From a virus, in the IMG/VR virus record IMGVR_UViG_3300037493_003396, positions 1 through 64,000 of that record: a stretch of DNA of 64,000 nucleotides. One strand, 5' to 3'. The notes beneath the pieces were generated by a model. It was not told the DNA's origin. It saw nothing but the letters and a program-made list of their open reading frames with translations, and searched no databases. Position numbers and translations under genes: made by a program. Shown here one piece after another: positions 50,281 to 58,451 of the stretch (the stretch's first letter is position 1; each line of letters begins with the position of its first letter).

Positions 50281-50473
50281 ATATCCTTTTGCGGAAATGG
50301 AAGTGGGGGATTCTTTTAGAGTGGATAAAGTGGACGCGCAAAAAGTCAGAGTTGCTTCCGCGTTATATTCCAGTAGAAAGAATCAATGCGCCAAATTTAA
50401 AATCGGCGTATCTATCCGGACAAAATACGAAACTGCAACCATCGAAGAATGGCGCTGCTGGAGGGTCAGATAA
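50231..50473 (+). CDS. conserved phage protein, DUF7303-like
   Basis: 80 residues: GIPIPEKKPKYPFAEMEVGDSF then RVASALYSSRKNQCAKFKIG and ending WRCWRVR. This 'YPF-x-MEVGDSF ... WR' layout is widespread in phages. The role is unknown. GGGAGG upstream; stop overlaps the next ATG (TAATG). Confidence 0.7.
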   Translation: MYSKVEKGIPIPEKKPKYPFAEMEVGDSFRVDKVDAQKVRVASALYSSRKNQCAKFKIGVSIRTKYETATIEEWRCWRVR

Positions 50474-50616
50474 TGGCAGGCAAAGGGAGGCTCCAAAAGA
50501 CAGATGCCGGTACTTGGATATTCCAACTTGTGGTTGATGGGAAGATAATCGACAGTATTGAAGTGGACGAGCTGGAATTTGTTGATTGCGTGGAGGCGCC
50601 ATGTCAAAAGAAATAG
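50473..50616 (+). CDS. small hypothetical protein, 47 aa
   Basis: MAGKGRLQKTDAGTWIFQLV then VDGKIIDSIEVDELEFVD: a compact β-rich protein. Overlaps the following gene by 16 nt. Unknown. Confidence 0.5.
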   Translation: MAGKGRLQKTDAGTWIFQLVVDGKIIDSIEVDELEFVDCVEAPCQKK

Positions 50617-51176
50617 AAATAATACCCGATAGTATTAAAGAGTTTATCAACTGGCTCCCCAAGAGTGATTTTCACACACGGGAGAAAGCCTTTACCCACT
50701 TCTCATCAAGAGGGGTTGAGTCTTACATAATCATGGGGGCGATTTTATGCAAATCCCGTGATGCCCAGGATTGGGACAAAGCCAAATGCCAGAACATGAA
50801 GGAATACTGCGAAAACGAATTGAGGATTTCCTATACTCAGGCAATCCGGATGATGACCATTGTGGACAAACTTTTGCCCCACATTTTAAAACACCATGAG
50901 GTCATCAAGAATATATCGTTTGTCAATCTGTATGAAGTGGCAAGAGTGGCAACTTTGATCGATGAAGCGCAACTGGGTGATCTTCTGACTCAGGCTTCGC
51001 ACGATACTGAGAGGGGATTTAAGAATAATATCCGCGAGATCGAGAAAAAAATTACCCCAACAGACCAATGTGACCACATATCGGCAGACAAGTTCTTTTA
51101 TAAATGCCGTAATTGTCAGACTATCAGACCGATTGAATTACCGGAACTAAAAAAGAGGTTCATCGATGGAACGTAA
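50601..51176 (+). CDS. hypothetical protein with C-terminal zinc-binding motif, 191 aa
   Basis: The ATG at 50601 has GGAGG upstream. The middle is helical (YCENELRISYTQAIRMMTIV, NLYEVARVATLIDEAQLGD). The C-terminus carries a possible zinc site CDHISADKFFYKCRNC. No family recognised; a DNA-associated role is possible from the zinc motif and position. Confidence 0.6.
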   Translation: MSKEIEIIPDSIKEFINWLPKSDFHTREKAFTHFSSRGVESYIIMGAILCKSRDAQDWDKAKCQNMKEYCENELRISYTQAIRMMTIVDKLLPHILKHHEVIKNISFVNLYEVARVATLIDEAQLGDLLTQASHDTERGFKNNIREIEKKITPTDQCDHISADKFFYKCRNCQTIRPIELPELKKRFIDGT

Positions 51177-51438
51177 ATCCTATATGGGGGCGGTATGCCC
51201 GTCCTGTGGGGGGTGGCTTTTTAAAGGTGTAAGCCATAAGTGTAGGGTGGGACTTGATACAACGACATATCGTGTTTTGAAACAATACATAGAGGGCGAG
51301 TTTCCTAATGGAGAAAAATTCTGTGCAAGAATGTCTCCCGAAGGCGTAGAAGCCGCGATGATTCTAATAGCGGAAAAGATTATTGGTAAAAAAGTTAAAA
51401 CCGCCCGAATGGTTTTTAGGAGGGATGATGGAACGTAA
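51166..51438 (+). CDS. zinc-knuckle protein, 90 aa
   Basis: MERKSYMGAVCPSCGGWLFK gives one CxxC, with HKC following. A helical C-terminus follows. The first codons (ATGGAACGTAAATC) are identical to those of the next gene, pointing to a local duplication of the start region. Confidence 0.6.
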   Translation: MERKSYMGAVCPSCGGWLFKGVSHKCRVGLDTTTYRVLKQYIEGEFPNGEKFCARMSPEGVEAAMILIAEKIIGKKVKTARMVFRRDDGT

Positions 51439-51910
51439 ATCTTGCCCCAAGCCGATTAAACCGCCGAAATTAAAGAAATGGGAAAAGGCAGTAAAAATCA
51501 AGAAGCCACTTTCAATAACTCAATTACGGTTGCAAGAAAAAAAAGAGATCAAGAAATTAACAATCCAAGTGAAGCAACTATGTTCTCATATCTGCCGGAA
51601 GATGTGGGGAGGGAAGTGTGCGGTCTGCGGGAAACCTGGAACCGCAGCGCACCATTTCTTTGGGTGGAAAGCCTGCGCGGTATTACGGTTTACGTTAAAC
51701 AATTTGATTTGGCTTTGTTACTACTGCCATATTGGTAAGGTTCATCAGCAGGGATTGACGGAGCCGGTACGGGTGAAGATCATTGAAAGAATCGGACAGG
51801 AAGCCTTTGACGCCATGTATGAAATAGCTTTTTCACCAAAGACATGGGGATTAGAGGAATTGAAACTTATCAAATTAAGTCTTGAGGGATTATTAAATGA
51901 AACCAAGTAA
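51428..51910 (+). CDS. HNH-type nuclease, NinG/Rap-like
   Basis: About 160 residues (AGGAGGG upstream; ATG at 51425 or 51428). A basic helical N-terminus is followed by a zinc/HNH core: HICRKMWGGKCAVCGKPGTAAHHFFGW, then RFTLNNLIWLCYYCHIGKVHQQ. The order Cys-x2-Cys, His-His, LRF-x-NN and Cys-x2-Cys matches NinG-type recombination nucleases (lambda rap family) as well as phage HNH proteins. Likely acts in recombination or DNA processing. Confidence 0.7.
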   Translation: MERKSCPKPIKPPKLKKWEKAVKIKKPLSITQLRLQEKKEIKKLTIQVKQLCSHICRKMWGGKCAVCGKPGTAAHHFFGWKACAVLRFTLNNLIWLCYYCHIGKVHQQGLTEPVRVKIIERIGQEAFDAMYEIAFSPKTWGLEELKLIKLSLEGLLNETK

Positions 51911-52109
51911 TAATACCGGAGGTTATTCGTGTATGAAGTGTAACTCAACAATAATTTATCTTTCAACAACCCCATTGGACAGGGGTGGTACGATGTCCTG
52001 TTTTAAATGCGGAGGTTCCGAAGACGCGGCAATCGGGATAGCGAAGGACGGCAAAAGAATAACCAAATACGGCAACGCTTCTATGTTTAAGGTGCAAGAT
52101 GAGTCATAA
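51897..52109 (+). CDS. small zinc-ribbon protein, 70 aa
   Basis: CMKCNSTIIYL and CFKCGGSEDA form a two-CxxC zinc ribbon. Overlaps the previous gene by 14 nt. Unknown role; zinc ribbons of this sort are abundant in this segment. Confidence 0.6.
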   Translation: MKPSNNTGGYSCMKCNSTIIYLSTTPLDRGGTMSCFKCGGSEDAAIGIAKDGKRITKYGNASMFKVQDES

Positions 52110-52127
52110 ATTTAAAGGAGTAATAAA

Positions 52128-52421
52128 ATGAAAACAACCGTGTATAAGTGTGATAGGTGTGGAGCAACAGATAGCAATAATGTTATTGATATACAAACAA
52201 TCGGTGTTCACTGGGGGCAATACACTTTGCGCCAAGCCTACGCTTCTGATCAAAATAATGATTGGTGTCTTAAGTGTAGAAAAGAGATACTGGCAAGAGC
52301 TTCTGAAATTCTCGACGAGCCGGCGGAAAAAATAAATGCTAGTCTCCTGGAAAAAATAATTACCACTATTATTAAAAAAAATAGTGGGAGTAGAATGATG
52401 TGGAAAAAGGATGTTAGATGA
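52128..52421 (+). CDS. zinc-binding protein, 97 aa
   Basis: N-terminal KCDRCGATDSN and WCLKCRKEIL provide four Cys. C-terminal helix rich in Ile/Lys. AAAGGAG upstream; overlaps the next gene by ATGA. Unknown. Confidence 0.6.
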   Translation: MKTTVYKCDRCGATDSNNVIDIQTIGVHWGQYTLRQAYASDQNNDWCLKCRKEILARASEILDEPAEKINASLLEKIITTIIKKNSGSRMMWKKDVR

Positions 52422-52669
52422 GCCATAAACTTTGCGATAAGTTCACCGGAGCGTACACTTGCCATAATTTCATCCAAAATGGCGGCTGTAAGCACCCAAG
52501 TATGTTTATGTGCCACATATATCAAGCAACCGGAAAACAGCCTGTAGAGGATGACGTCCCTATTTATATCGGGGAAGTTTTAGAGACGTTCGAAGGTTCG
52601 ACGGTTGTCAAGGAAGTTAATCCGGAGAGAAAAACAAAAAAGATGGAGGATTATTTTGGAAAAATCTAA
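52418..52669 (+). CDS. Cys-rich small protein upstream of a nuclease, 83 aa
   Basis: CDKFTGAYTCHNFIQNGGCK and FMCHIYQ give a four-Cys/His cluster that could hold zinc or an iron-sulphur centre. I recall similar small Cys proteins next to phage PD-(D/E)XK nucleases, as here. Overlaps the nuclease by 14 nt. Confidence 0.6.
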   Translation: MSHKLCDKFTGAYTCHNFIQNGGCKHPSMFMCHIYQATGKQPVEDDVPIYIGEVLETFEGSTVVKEVNPERKTKKMEDYFGKI

Positions 52670-53279
52670 GGTAGTTTTTCACGAACAAACGCACCAATAT
52701 ACCTACGATGGGAAAAATGTTCCGTCTGTTTCAAGAATATTATTGGAAGAAGGTTTTATAAATACAACTTTTTTCACGGAGGAAGGCAGAAATAGGGGAA
52801 CTGCCGCGCATAAAGCTATCGCTGTTTACTGTAGGGGGGCTCATTGTTTTAGAGATCCATCGCTGGAACCGTATCTTCAGGCATTTAAGAACTTTGAAAA
52901 GGATTGCGATTGGGAAAACGGTATAATTGAGGAGCCAATGGGTTGCCCACAATATTGCGGAACGCCTGACAATATTGGATTGTTCCAAGGCGTAAGGACT
53001 GTGCTCGATGTAAAAACGGGAGGGATTTCTGCGGCAACTGGATTGCAACTGGCGGCTTATGAAAAATTGTATCGGATTACAACAGAAGAAAAATTATATC
53101 GGCAAGCACCCGTAAGAAAAATAATTAAGCGATATTCCCTCCAAGTTATGGATACTGGAAGATATATGCTTACTGAATACAAAGAACCGACAGACGGGTA
53201 TATTTGGGATAGTGCCGTAGCCCTTTGGTGGTGGAAGAAAAACAAAAACATCACAAAGTCCTTGACAAAATGGGAGTGA
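52656..53279 (+). CDS. PD-(D/E)XK-family nuclease
   Basis: 207 residues from a TTG at 52656 with GGAGG 6 nt upstream. Motifs: FHEQTHQYTYDGKNVPSVS, a helix with RGTAAHKAIAVY, and the catalytic block YCGTPDNIGLF...TVLDVKTGG, giving the D...(D/E)xK core (here Asp-x-Lys), then QLAAYEKLY. The family includes Cas4/RecB-like and phage recombination exonucleases. It lies near the antirepressor and a recombinase-neighbour-type protein. Confidence 0.78.
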   Translation: MEKSKVVFHEQTHQYTYDGKNVPSVSRILLEEGFINTTFFTEEGRNRGTAAHKAIAVYCRGAHCFRDPSLEPYLQAFKNFEKDCDWENGIIEEPMGCPQYCGTPDNIGLFQGVRTVLDVKTGGISAATGLQLAAYEKLYRITTEEKLYRQAPVRKIIKRYSLQVMDTGRYMLTEYKEPTDGYIWDSAVALWWWKKNKNITKSLTKWE

Positions 53280-53290
53280 GTTACTAAGTT
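53262..53290 (+). promoter_or_regulatory. candidate promoter before the attenuator
   Basis: TTGACA (53262-53267), a 17-nt spacer and TAAGTT (53285-53290; only 3/6). The -35 sits in the last codons of the nuclease gene. Transcription would start about 5-7 nt later, right at the inverted repeat. Confidence 0.5.
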
Positions 53291-53312
53291 AGAAATGCGA
53301 TGAGGAACCCAA

Positions 53313-53420
53313 ATGAAAAATAAAGCCAATATTAAGTCCCGTATTTACAGTGAGTCCGTCAAAAGCCTCATCGCAAACTGTTTTGCGGGATTTTTTATTG
53401 GCGTTAAGGAGATATTATGA
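53313..53420 (+). CDS. candidate leader peptide, 35 aa
   Basis: ATG at 53313 with GAGG seven nt upstream. The product starts MKNKANIKSRIYSESVKSLI and ends FFIGVKEIL. Its frame crosses the terminator hairpin, and its stop overlaps the antirepressor ATG (ATGA). Translation of this frame would disturb the RNA pairing described for 53296-53399. Confidence 0.45.
   Translation: MKNKANIKSRIYSESVKSLIANCFAGFFIGVKEIL
53372..53399 (+). terminator. intrinsic terminator / attenuator
   Basis: CGCAAA-CTGT-TTTGCG hairpin followed by GGA and TTTTTTATT. TGCGATGAGG at 53296-53305 is a perfect 10-nt inverse of CCTCATCGCA at 53366-53375, which contains the 5' arm of the hairpin. The two structures exclude each other, the hallmark of an attenuator. 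Confidence 0.7.
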
Positions 53421-54073
53421 ATGAGTTAATCAAGATAGGAACAACAGAATTAGAGGGGCAGACCATTCAAACGGTAAACGCCAGAGAACTTTATGAATTC
53501 TTAGAAAGCAAGCGAAAATTTTCTGATTGGATTAAAGAACGCATTGAACTCTACGACTTCATAGAAAACAAAGATTATGTTAAACACAAAATTGTGACTC
53601 AATATAATCAAGTAGATAGGATTGATTATCATATTAGTTTCGACATGGCAAAAGAGATTTCAATGGTTGAGAGAAATGATAAAGGGAAGCAAGCTCGCCA
53701 GTATTTTATTGAATGTGAAAAGAAATTGAGAGCAATAGTTCCTACGCTTACGCCACTGGACATGATTATTCAAACTGCAAAGCACATTCAAAACCTTGAA
53801 AACAGGGTAAAGGCAATCGAAGATCGTCCGCAGCTAGTCACTAATGCGCCAAGCGAATACTTTTCTATACTTGGTTATTGCCGGAATATTGGCATTCAGG
53901 CGGAACCGATTCAAGCCATGCGGTGGGGGAAGGCGTGTAGTCAACTTTGTCGTGATAATTGTTATACTATCGGGAAAGTAAATGACACACGGTATGGCTC
54001 GGTTGGAACTTATCCGTTGATAGTATTGCAAGAAATTATTGGAGAGGGAAAACAACCAGATAGTGATTTATAA
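53417..54073 (+). CDS. AntA/AntB-type antirepressor
   Basis: 218 residues. Residues ~18-95 match the AntA/AntB pattern: TVNARELYEFLESKRKFSDWIKERI, FIENKDYV, YHISFDMAKEISMVERNDKGKQARQYFIECEK. The C-terminal part (SILGYCRNIGIQAEPIQAMRWGKACSQL) looks like a DNA-binding domain. Antirepressors inactivate phage repressors to favour lytic growth. The gene sits behind an attenuator, so its level is probably controlled after transcription starts. Confidence 0.88.
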   Translation: MNELIKIGTTELEGQTIQTVNARELYEFLESKRKFSDWIKERIELYDFIENKDYVKHKIVTQYNQVDRIDYHISFDMAKEISMVERNDKGKQARQYFIECEKKLRAIVPTLTPLDMIIQTAKHIQNLENRVKAIEDRPQLVTNAPSEYFSILGYCRNIGIQAEPIQAMRWGKACSQLCRDNCYTIGKVNDTRYGSVGTYPLIVLQEIIGEGKQPDSDL

Positions 54074-54132
54074 AAAAATAACACACCTGTTTAAACTAGG
54101 TAGCAATTTATACAAAAAAGAGGGGGTAGTTC

Positions 54133-54762
54133 ATGGCTGATGATATAGGAGAAAAAGCTTTAACAGTAGTCAATGAGGCACGGGGTATTGTGATTAATAC
54201 CAACGAAGATTTAGAGAGAGCCATTGCGCTATGGGAGGCATTGGACACGGCTAAGAAAACACTCGCTAAGAGATACAACGGACTGATCGCAAAGGCTTAC
54301 GATCTCTGGAAATTCAATCTTGCTGAGAAAGCCCAGTATTATGTTCCTGTGACAGAAGTTGCCGCCATTGTAAAACTGCGGATAGCCGAATACAAAAGGC
54401 TGAAAGAAGAAGAACGTAAGGTTGAAGAATCCCGCCTTTATACGGAAGCTGTAAAACAAACAGAAGAAATGAGATTACGGCAGGCGGAAGAAAATCCCGA
54501 TCAGGCAGAGGAGATTCTTGCCGAGCCGATACTTGTGGCTCCGGTGATTATTCCGAAAGACATTCCAACGGGTGGTCCGGTTTCCAGAGAAATATGGGAT
54601 TGTGAAGTTGTTGATTTTCCCGCCCTGATAAAAGCTGTAGCGGAGGGAAGTGTTGATGAGTTGGCTCTTGAGCCCAACACAAAGTTTTTAAAACAGCAGG
54701 CGACCAGTTTCAAATCAAAATTGAGTATAGCCGGCTGTAAACCTGTATCGAGGTTAGTATGA
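54133..54762 (+). CDS. hypothetical protein, 209 aa, recombination-neighbour type
   Basis: Helical N-terminal two-thirds (LAKRYNGLIAKAYDLWKFNL, KRLKEEERKVEESRLYTEAV). The C-terminal segment VDFPALIKAVAEGSVDELAL with PNTKFLKQQATSFKSKL resembles the end of phage proteins often placed near Erf/Bet-type recombinases. GAGGGGG upstream. Overlaps the next gene by ATGA. Confidence 0.6.
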   Translation: MADDIGEKALTVVNEARGIVINTNEDLERAIALWEALDTAKKTLAKRYNGLIAKAYDLWKFNLAEKAQYYVPVTEVAAIVKLRIAEYKRLKEEERKVEESRLYTEAVKQTEEMRLRQAEENPDQAEEILAEPILVAPVIIPKDIPTGGPVSREIWDCEVVDFPALIKAVAEGSVDELALEPNTKFLKQQATSFKSKLSIAGCKPVSRLV

Positions 54763-55832
54763 TATCTTATACAAAGCCATCTATAACTACAGCAGAAGCA
54801 ATAAGTGTTCAAACCGCAATGGTGAACGATGTTAGCAACCATTGTTACGACAGCATTATTACCTTTGAACGCAACTTTGCCAAATATCTTGGGGTTAAAT
54901 ATGCCCATGCTACTTCATCATGCACCGGAGCATTACATCTTGGATTGGCGGCTCTTGGAATCGGGCAGAGTGATGAGGTTATTCTTGCCGATACAAATTG
55001 GATAGCCACCGCCGCGCCGATAGTTTATCTTGGGGCAAAGCCTGTATTTGTGGACATAGATCCGTTGACTTGGACAATAAACCCAGGGAAAATCGCCGTG
55101 ACCAAAAAAACCAAAGCTATCATCGCGACTCACCTTTACGGAAATGTCTGCCGGATGAAGGAACTTTTAAGAATAGGTAAGAAATACGGAATACCTGTTA
55201 TTGAGGATGCCGCAGAAGCGATCGGTTCTTCTTATTACGGTCAGAAGTGTGGGAGCATGGGTAAATTCGGAGTGTTCAGTTTCCACGGAACCAAGACAAT
55301 GACCACCGGAGAGGGTGGGATGTTCGTTACCAACGACAAAAAGCTTTATGAGAAAGTCGTGCAGTTAAACAACCACGGCAGGGCGCCACAGGATAAACAG
55401 TTTAGACCATCGATTATCGGGTACAAATACAAGATGTCAAATCTTCAGGCGGCGCTCGGGTGTGCGCAACTGAATAGGATTGATGAATTGGTCAGAAGAA
55501 AAAGAGAAATATTTTATGATTACGCCAATCTTCTTCCGACTAAAATCCATCTTAATTTTGTCCAGGACAACTGCCAAAGTGGATATTGGATGCCCACAAT
55601 CCAAAGCGATAAAGTATGCCGTGATAAGTTTATAGAAGCGTTCGCGATAGCCGGCATAGACGCGCGGGTTTTCTTTTATCCTCTTTCAAGTTTGCCGATG
55701 TTCAAAAAACAACCGAGGAACCACCATGCTTATGATATTTGCCGGAGAGCATTTAATCTCCCCAGTTACCACGATATGACATTTGAAGATCAGGTTAAGG
55801 TAGCCAACGTAGTTAAGGAGGTTTTAAAGTGA
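54759..55832 (+). CDS. DegT/DnrJ/EryC1/StrS sugar aminotransferase
   Basis: 357 residues. PLP fold type I: HATSSCTGALHLGLAALGIG (phosphate loop), FVDIDPLTWTINP, VIEDAAEAIGSSYYG (Asp for the pyridine nitrogen) and FSFHGTKTMTTGEGG, whose Lys forms the Schiff base; because Lys is present, this is a transaminase and not a ColD/E1-type dehydratase. It would convert a 4-keto-6-deoxy NDP-sugar to the 4-amino sugar, as perosamine synthase does. Head of a chain of four start-stop-overlapping genes. Confidence 0.92.
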   Translation: MISYTKPSITTAEAISVQTAMVNDVSNHCYDSIITFERNFAKYLGVKYAHATSSCTGALHLGLAALGIGQSDEVILADTNWIATAAPIVYLGAKPVFVDIDPLTWTINPGKIAVTKKTKAIIATHLYGNVCRMKELLRIGKKYGIPVIEDAAEAIGSSYYGQKCGSMGKFGVFSFHGTKTMTTGEGGMFVTNDKKLYEKVVQLNNHGRAPQDKQFRPSIIGYKYKMSNLQAALGCAQLNRIDELVRRKREIFYDYANLLPTKIHLNFVQDNCQSGYWMPTIQSDKVCRDKFIEAFAIAGIDARVFFYPLSSLPMFKKQPRNHHAYDICRRAFNLPSYHDMTFEDQVKVANVVKEVLK

Positions 55833-56542
55833 AATTACTTTTGATGGCTCACGACATTGTGGGATTTAAAATTACCAAATGGCTGGCAGAAAACTACCGA
55901 ACCGATCTTTATTTAGTTGTGGTGAAAGACAAAAGCCCTGTTGGTGATTTGTGCGCTGAGTGGGGGATTCCGTGGTCAACCCAAGAACCTCCGTATGGAG
56001 AGTTTGATCTTGGTATAACTGCCTGGTGGCCGGACATAATAAAAGAACCGCTTTTATCCCTTCCAAAAAACGGGTGGATAAATACACATCCCAGTTATTT
56101 ACCTTATTGCAGGGGCAAACATTCTTCTTTCTGGGCGATAGTCGAACAAGTCCCTTATGGGGTGAGCCTCAACAAAATAGGTGAGGGAATTGATGATGGT
56201 CCGGTTGTGTCCCAAAGAAAAATACCGATAACATGGGAAGATACCGGAGAAACTCTTTATCTAAAAGCCTGTAAAGAAATGGTTGACCTATTTATTTCAA
56301 CTTATCCGAAGATAAGGACATTGGATTTTCCTACTACGGAACAGCGGGTATCTTTTCGTGGGAGCTATCATCATTCACAAGATTTAGTTGGTGGGAAGTT
56401 TCTTGATACTTATGGGGAGGATAGCGTAAAAGATATTTTAAACAAAATCCGCGCAGGGACTTTTACCGGAAGACCGGCTTGTTGGTTTGAAGAAGATGGA
56501 ATTTCTTATGAAGTAAGGGTTGATATAAGGAGGGTAAAATGA
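55829..56542 (+). CDS. formyltransferase (sugar N-formyltransferase-like)
   Basis: 237 residues with the Formyl_trans_N pattern: ITAWWPDIIKEPLLSLPKNG, INTHPSYLPYCRG (catalytic Asn and His), and GVSLNKIGEGIDDGPVVSQ (catalytic Asp). Companions of DegT aminotransferases in O-antigen clusters transfer formyl from N10-formyl-THF to 4-amino sugars. The C-terminal ~60 residues differ from methionyl-tRNA formyltransferase. ATGA overlap on both sides. Confidence 0.88.
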   Translation: MKLLLMAHDIVGFKITKWLAENYRTDLYLVVVKDKSPVGDLCAEWGIPWSTQEPPYGEFDLGITAWWPDIIKEPLLSLPKNGWINTHPSYLPYCRGKHSSFWAIVEQVPYGVSLNKIGEGIDDGPVVSQRKIPITWEDTGETLYLKACKEMVDLFISTYPKIRTLDFPTTEQRVSFRGSYHHSQDLVGGKFLDTYGEDSVKDILNKIRAGTFTGRPACWFEEDGISYEVRVDIRRVK

Positions 56543-57219
56543 ATATGATCACGGGAATAAAGTTCCCATTTCCAACCCGCAAGATCGTCTTGCCGATTAT
56601 GACGGAAAGCAAATTTATCGGTTATCTTGTTCCGGTAGATCATCAAATGTGCAATTCACGTTTTATATCTGAAGTCTTCAGCCAATGGCGGAACAAACAC
56701 ATGGATTGCTTTTTAAGCAGTTTTCCCGCGACTCCACAACGGACGAGAAATTGGCTGAATAATGTTTATCTCCCTGACCCTGACCGGATCTTATTCGCGG
56801 GATATTCTTATCCTGAATTTGAATTAGTTTGCCATTATGGAATGGACAACGTAACAGATACGCACGCTGAAATGGATAATGGTTTAAGGGGTAACCCTAC
56901 CGGCGCAAAAGGATTTATGACCTATATGGAAATAGCCCTTCTTTCTTTAATGTTTGGGATGACATCAATCCACACGGTCAATCTTTATATTTTGTCCGAC
57001 AATGAGCCGGTAAAAAGATGGCATGAAAGAGTTGGGTACACTTATGGCAAAGTCCACAAGCTGACGGAAGAAGTCAAGGGCGATACAACATATTTAGTTC
57101 CTGACGGGAAAGGAAAGCCGGTTGATGTTGAATATTGGGAAATGGTTATTACCAAAGAACAACTTGTAGCAAAACACCCGTGGGTGAAAAATACATACGC
57201 ATGGAGGGACAATGGATAA
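56539..57219 (+). CDS. GNAT-like acyltransferase
   Basis: 226 residues. FISEVFSQWRNKHMDCFLSS, YMEIALLSLMFGMTSIHTVNLYILSDNEP and KRWHERVGYTYGKVHKL fit the C-terminal half of GNAT proteins (the 'N-x-x-x-x-x-xYxKxGF'-like end). Within a sugar operon it could acylate an amino sugar. The N-terminal 100 residues are unfamiliar. Function is inferred from context. Confidence 0.6.
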   Translation: MNMITGIKFPFPTRKIVLPIMTESKFIGYLVPVDHQMCNSRFISEVFSQWRNKHMDCFLSSFPATPQRTRNWLNNVYLPDPDRILFAGYSYPEFELVCHYGMDNVTDTHAEMDNGLRGNPTGAKGFMTYMEIALLSLMFGMTSIHTVNLYILSDNEPVKRWHERVGYTYGKVHKLTEEVKGDTTYLVPDGKGKPVDVEYWEMVITKEQLVAKHPWVKNTYAWRDNG

Positions 57220-57877
57220 AAGGGCTCTGCAATTTATTAACGACACCGCAAAAGAAAAATACAGTTATAACTTTGAATGGCTTGGGCGACCAATAATCCA
57301 ATTTCCACAGGATATGATCGGCATTCAAGAAGTGATCTGGAGAGTCAAACCTGATTATGTGATTGAAACAGGTGTAGCTCATGGCGGAGGACTTATATTT
57401 TATGCCAGTATTCTTGAAGCAATGGGGCATGGTGAGGTCATAGGAATAGATATAGACATCCGCGCCCATAACCTTGAAGCCATCGCCAAACACCGCATGA
57501 GCAAACGAATAACACTATATGAAGGCAGCAGCACGAACCCCGAACTATTTAAAAGAGTTTCTAAAAAGGTCGGCAAGAAATCAACAGTAATGGTTATTTT
57601 GGATTCCAACCATACCCACGCCCATGTATATGATGAACTTCTGATGTATTCGGATTTAGTTTCAAAGGGCTCGTACCTGATCGTCCTTGATACGATAATT
57701 CAGTTTATGCCCCCAGGGTCTTTCCCTGATCGCCCGTGGGATTATAACGACAACCCGTGGACAGCAGTTCAATTTTTTCTCGGGCAGACAGATCTGTTTG
57801 AAGTGGATGAGAAACTTGAAAAGGAATTGATGATAACCACCGCGCCAGGAGGTTATCTCCGCAGAATTGATAAGTAA
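57212..57877 (+). CDS. CmcI-like cephalosporin hydroxylase/methyltransferase family protein
   Basis: 221 residues: the N-terminal IQFPQDMIGIQEVIWRVKPDYVIETGVAHGGG and VIGIDIDIRAHN give a SAM-type Rossmann site; VMVILDSNHTHAHVYDELLM and FPDRPWDYNDNPWTAV are signatures of the CmcI/rhamnosyl-O-methyltransferase family. In sugar clusters these methylate hydroxyls. Overlaps the previous gene by 8 nt. Confidence 0.82.
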   Translation: MDKRALQFINDTAKEKYSYNFEWLGRPIIQFPQDMIGIQEVIWRVKPDYVIETGVAHGGGLIFYASILEAMGHGEVIGIDIDIRAHNLEAIAKHRMSKRITLYEGSSTNPELFKRVSKKVGKKSTVMVILDSNHTHAHVYDELLMYSDLVSKGSYLIVLDTIIQFMPPGSFPDRPWDYNDNPWTAVQFFLGQTDLFEVDEKLEKELMITTAPGGYLRRIDK

Positions 57878-57886
57878 CGGTGCATA

Positions 57887-57902
57887 CAGCACCAGAAGGA
57901 GG
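57887..57902 (+). repeat. CAGCACCAGAAGGAGG ribosome-site module, copy 2
   Basis: Identical to 49659-49674 and 58258-58273. It supplies the Shine-Dalgarno for the Cys-rich gene at 57907. Confidence 0.75.
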
Positions 57903-57906
57903 GAGT

Positions 57907-58281
57907 ATGAACTTAGAATTAATATATAAGTATATGGGGTGGTGTGAGAAATGCAAAAAGTGCAATCCTAATATTCATCATAATAGAGAAGTATGCGCTC
58001 GTGATGAAATGGATTCTAATAAGGCATGGGAATGTGTGCAGGAGATGGAGAAACAAGGTCACGCTGATGAATTTGAAACATACCTATATACTTGTTGGTG
58101 TGATGCCAAAGTACTACAATGTCAATTAGTATGGGAGAAGAACCCCACCAACTTCTTCTCATGTATGGGAGCATGGCTTGAAGGGAGAGAAGATAAGTGT
58201 GAGGTTAATCCTTTTTTAAGTTGTGTATGTTCTAAAGGGACTAAATGCTGCGATAAACAGCACCAGAAGGAGGGAGTATGA
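57907..58281 (+). CDS. Cys-rich hypothetical protein, 124 aa
   Basis: WCEKCKKCNPNIHHNREVC, WECVQEMEKQ, TCWCDAKVLQC and CVCSKGTKCCDK make it one of the most Cys-rich proteins here (14 Cys). Possible multi-zinc protein. Its 3' end encodes the third ribosome-site module in frame (QHQKEGV). Inserted between sugar genes; unknown. Confidence 0.6.
   Translation: MNLELIYKYMGWCEKCKKCNPNIHHNREVCARDEMDSNKAWECVQEMEKQGHADEFETYLYTCWCDAKVLQCQLVWEKNPTNFFSCMGAWLEGREDKCEVNPFLSCVCSKGTKCCDKQHQKEGV
58258..58273 (+). repeat. CAGCACCAGAAGGAGG ribosome-site module, copy 3
   Basis: Lies inside the last codons of the preceding gene and serves the gene at 58278. Confidence 0.75.
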
Positions 58282-58451
58282 ATAAAGACTTTAAACTTAA
58301 CAATATGGAAAAGAATGAACTTATCGAAACATATTATAAATTCCGAAAGCGATTATGGGATATAGTCGGGGAGTGTATGTTAGGGAAGACCGATTCAGAT
58401 AAGTTATTGGAAATTGAAAAGTTGTTGTTGGATATAGAGAAGGAGGGATGA
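58278..58451 (+). CDS. small helical protein, 57 aa
   Basis: MNKDFKLNNMEKNELIETYY, then KLLEIEKLLLDIEKEG: two amphipathic helices. Starts by ATGA overlap with the Cys-rich gene. Unknown. Confidence 0.6.
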   Translation: MNKDFKLNNMEKNELIETYYKFRKRLWDIVGECMLGKTDSDKLLEIEKLLLDIEKEG

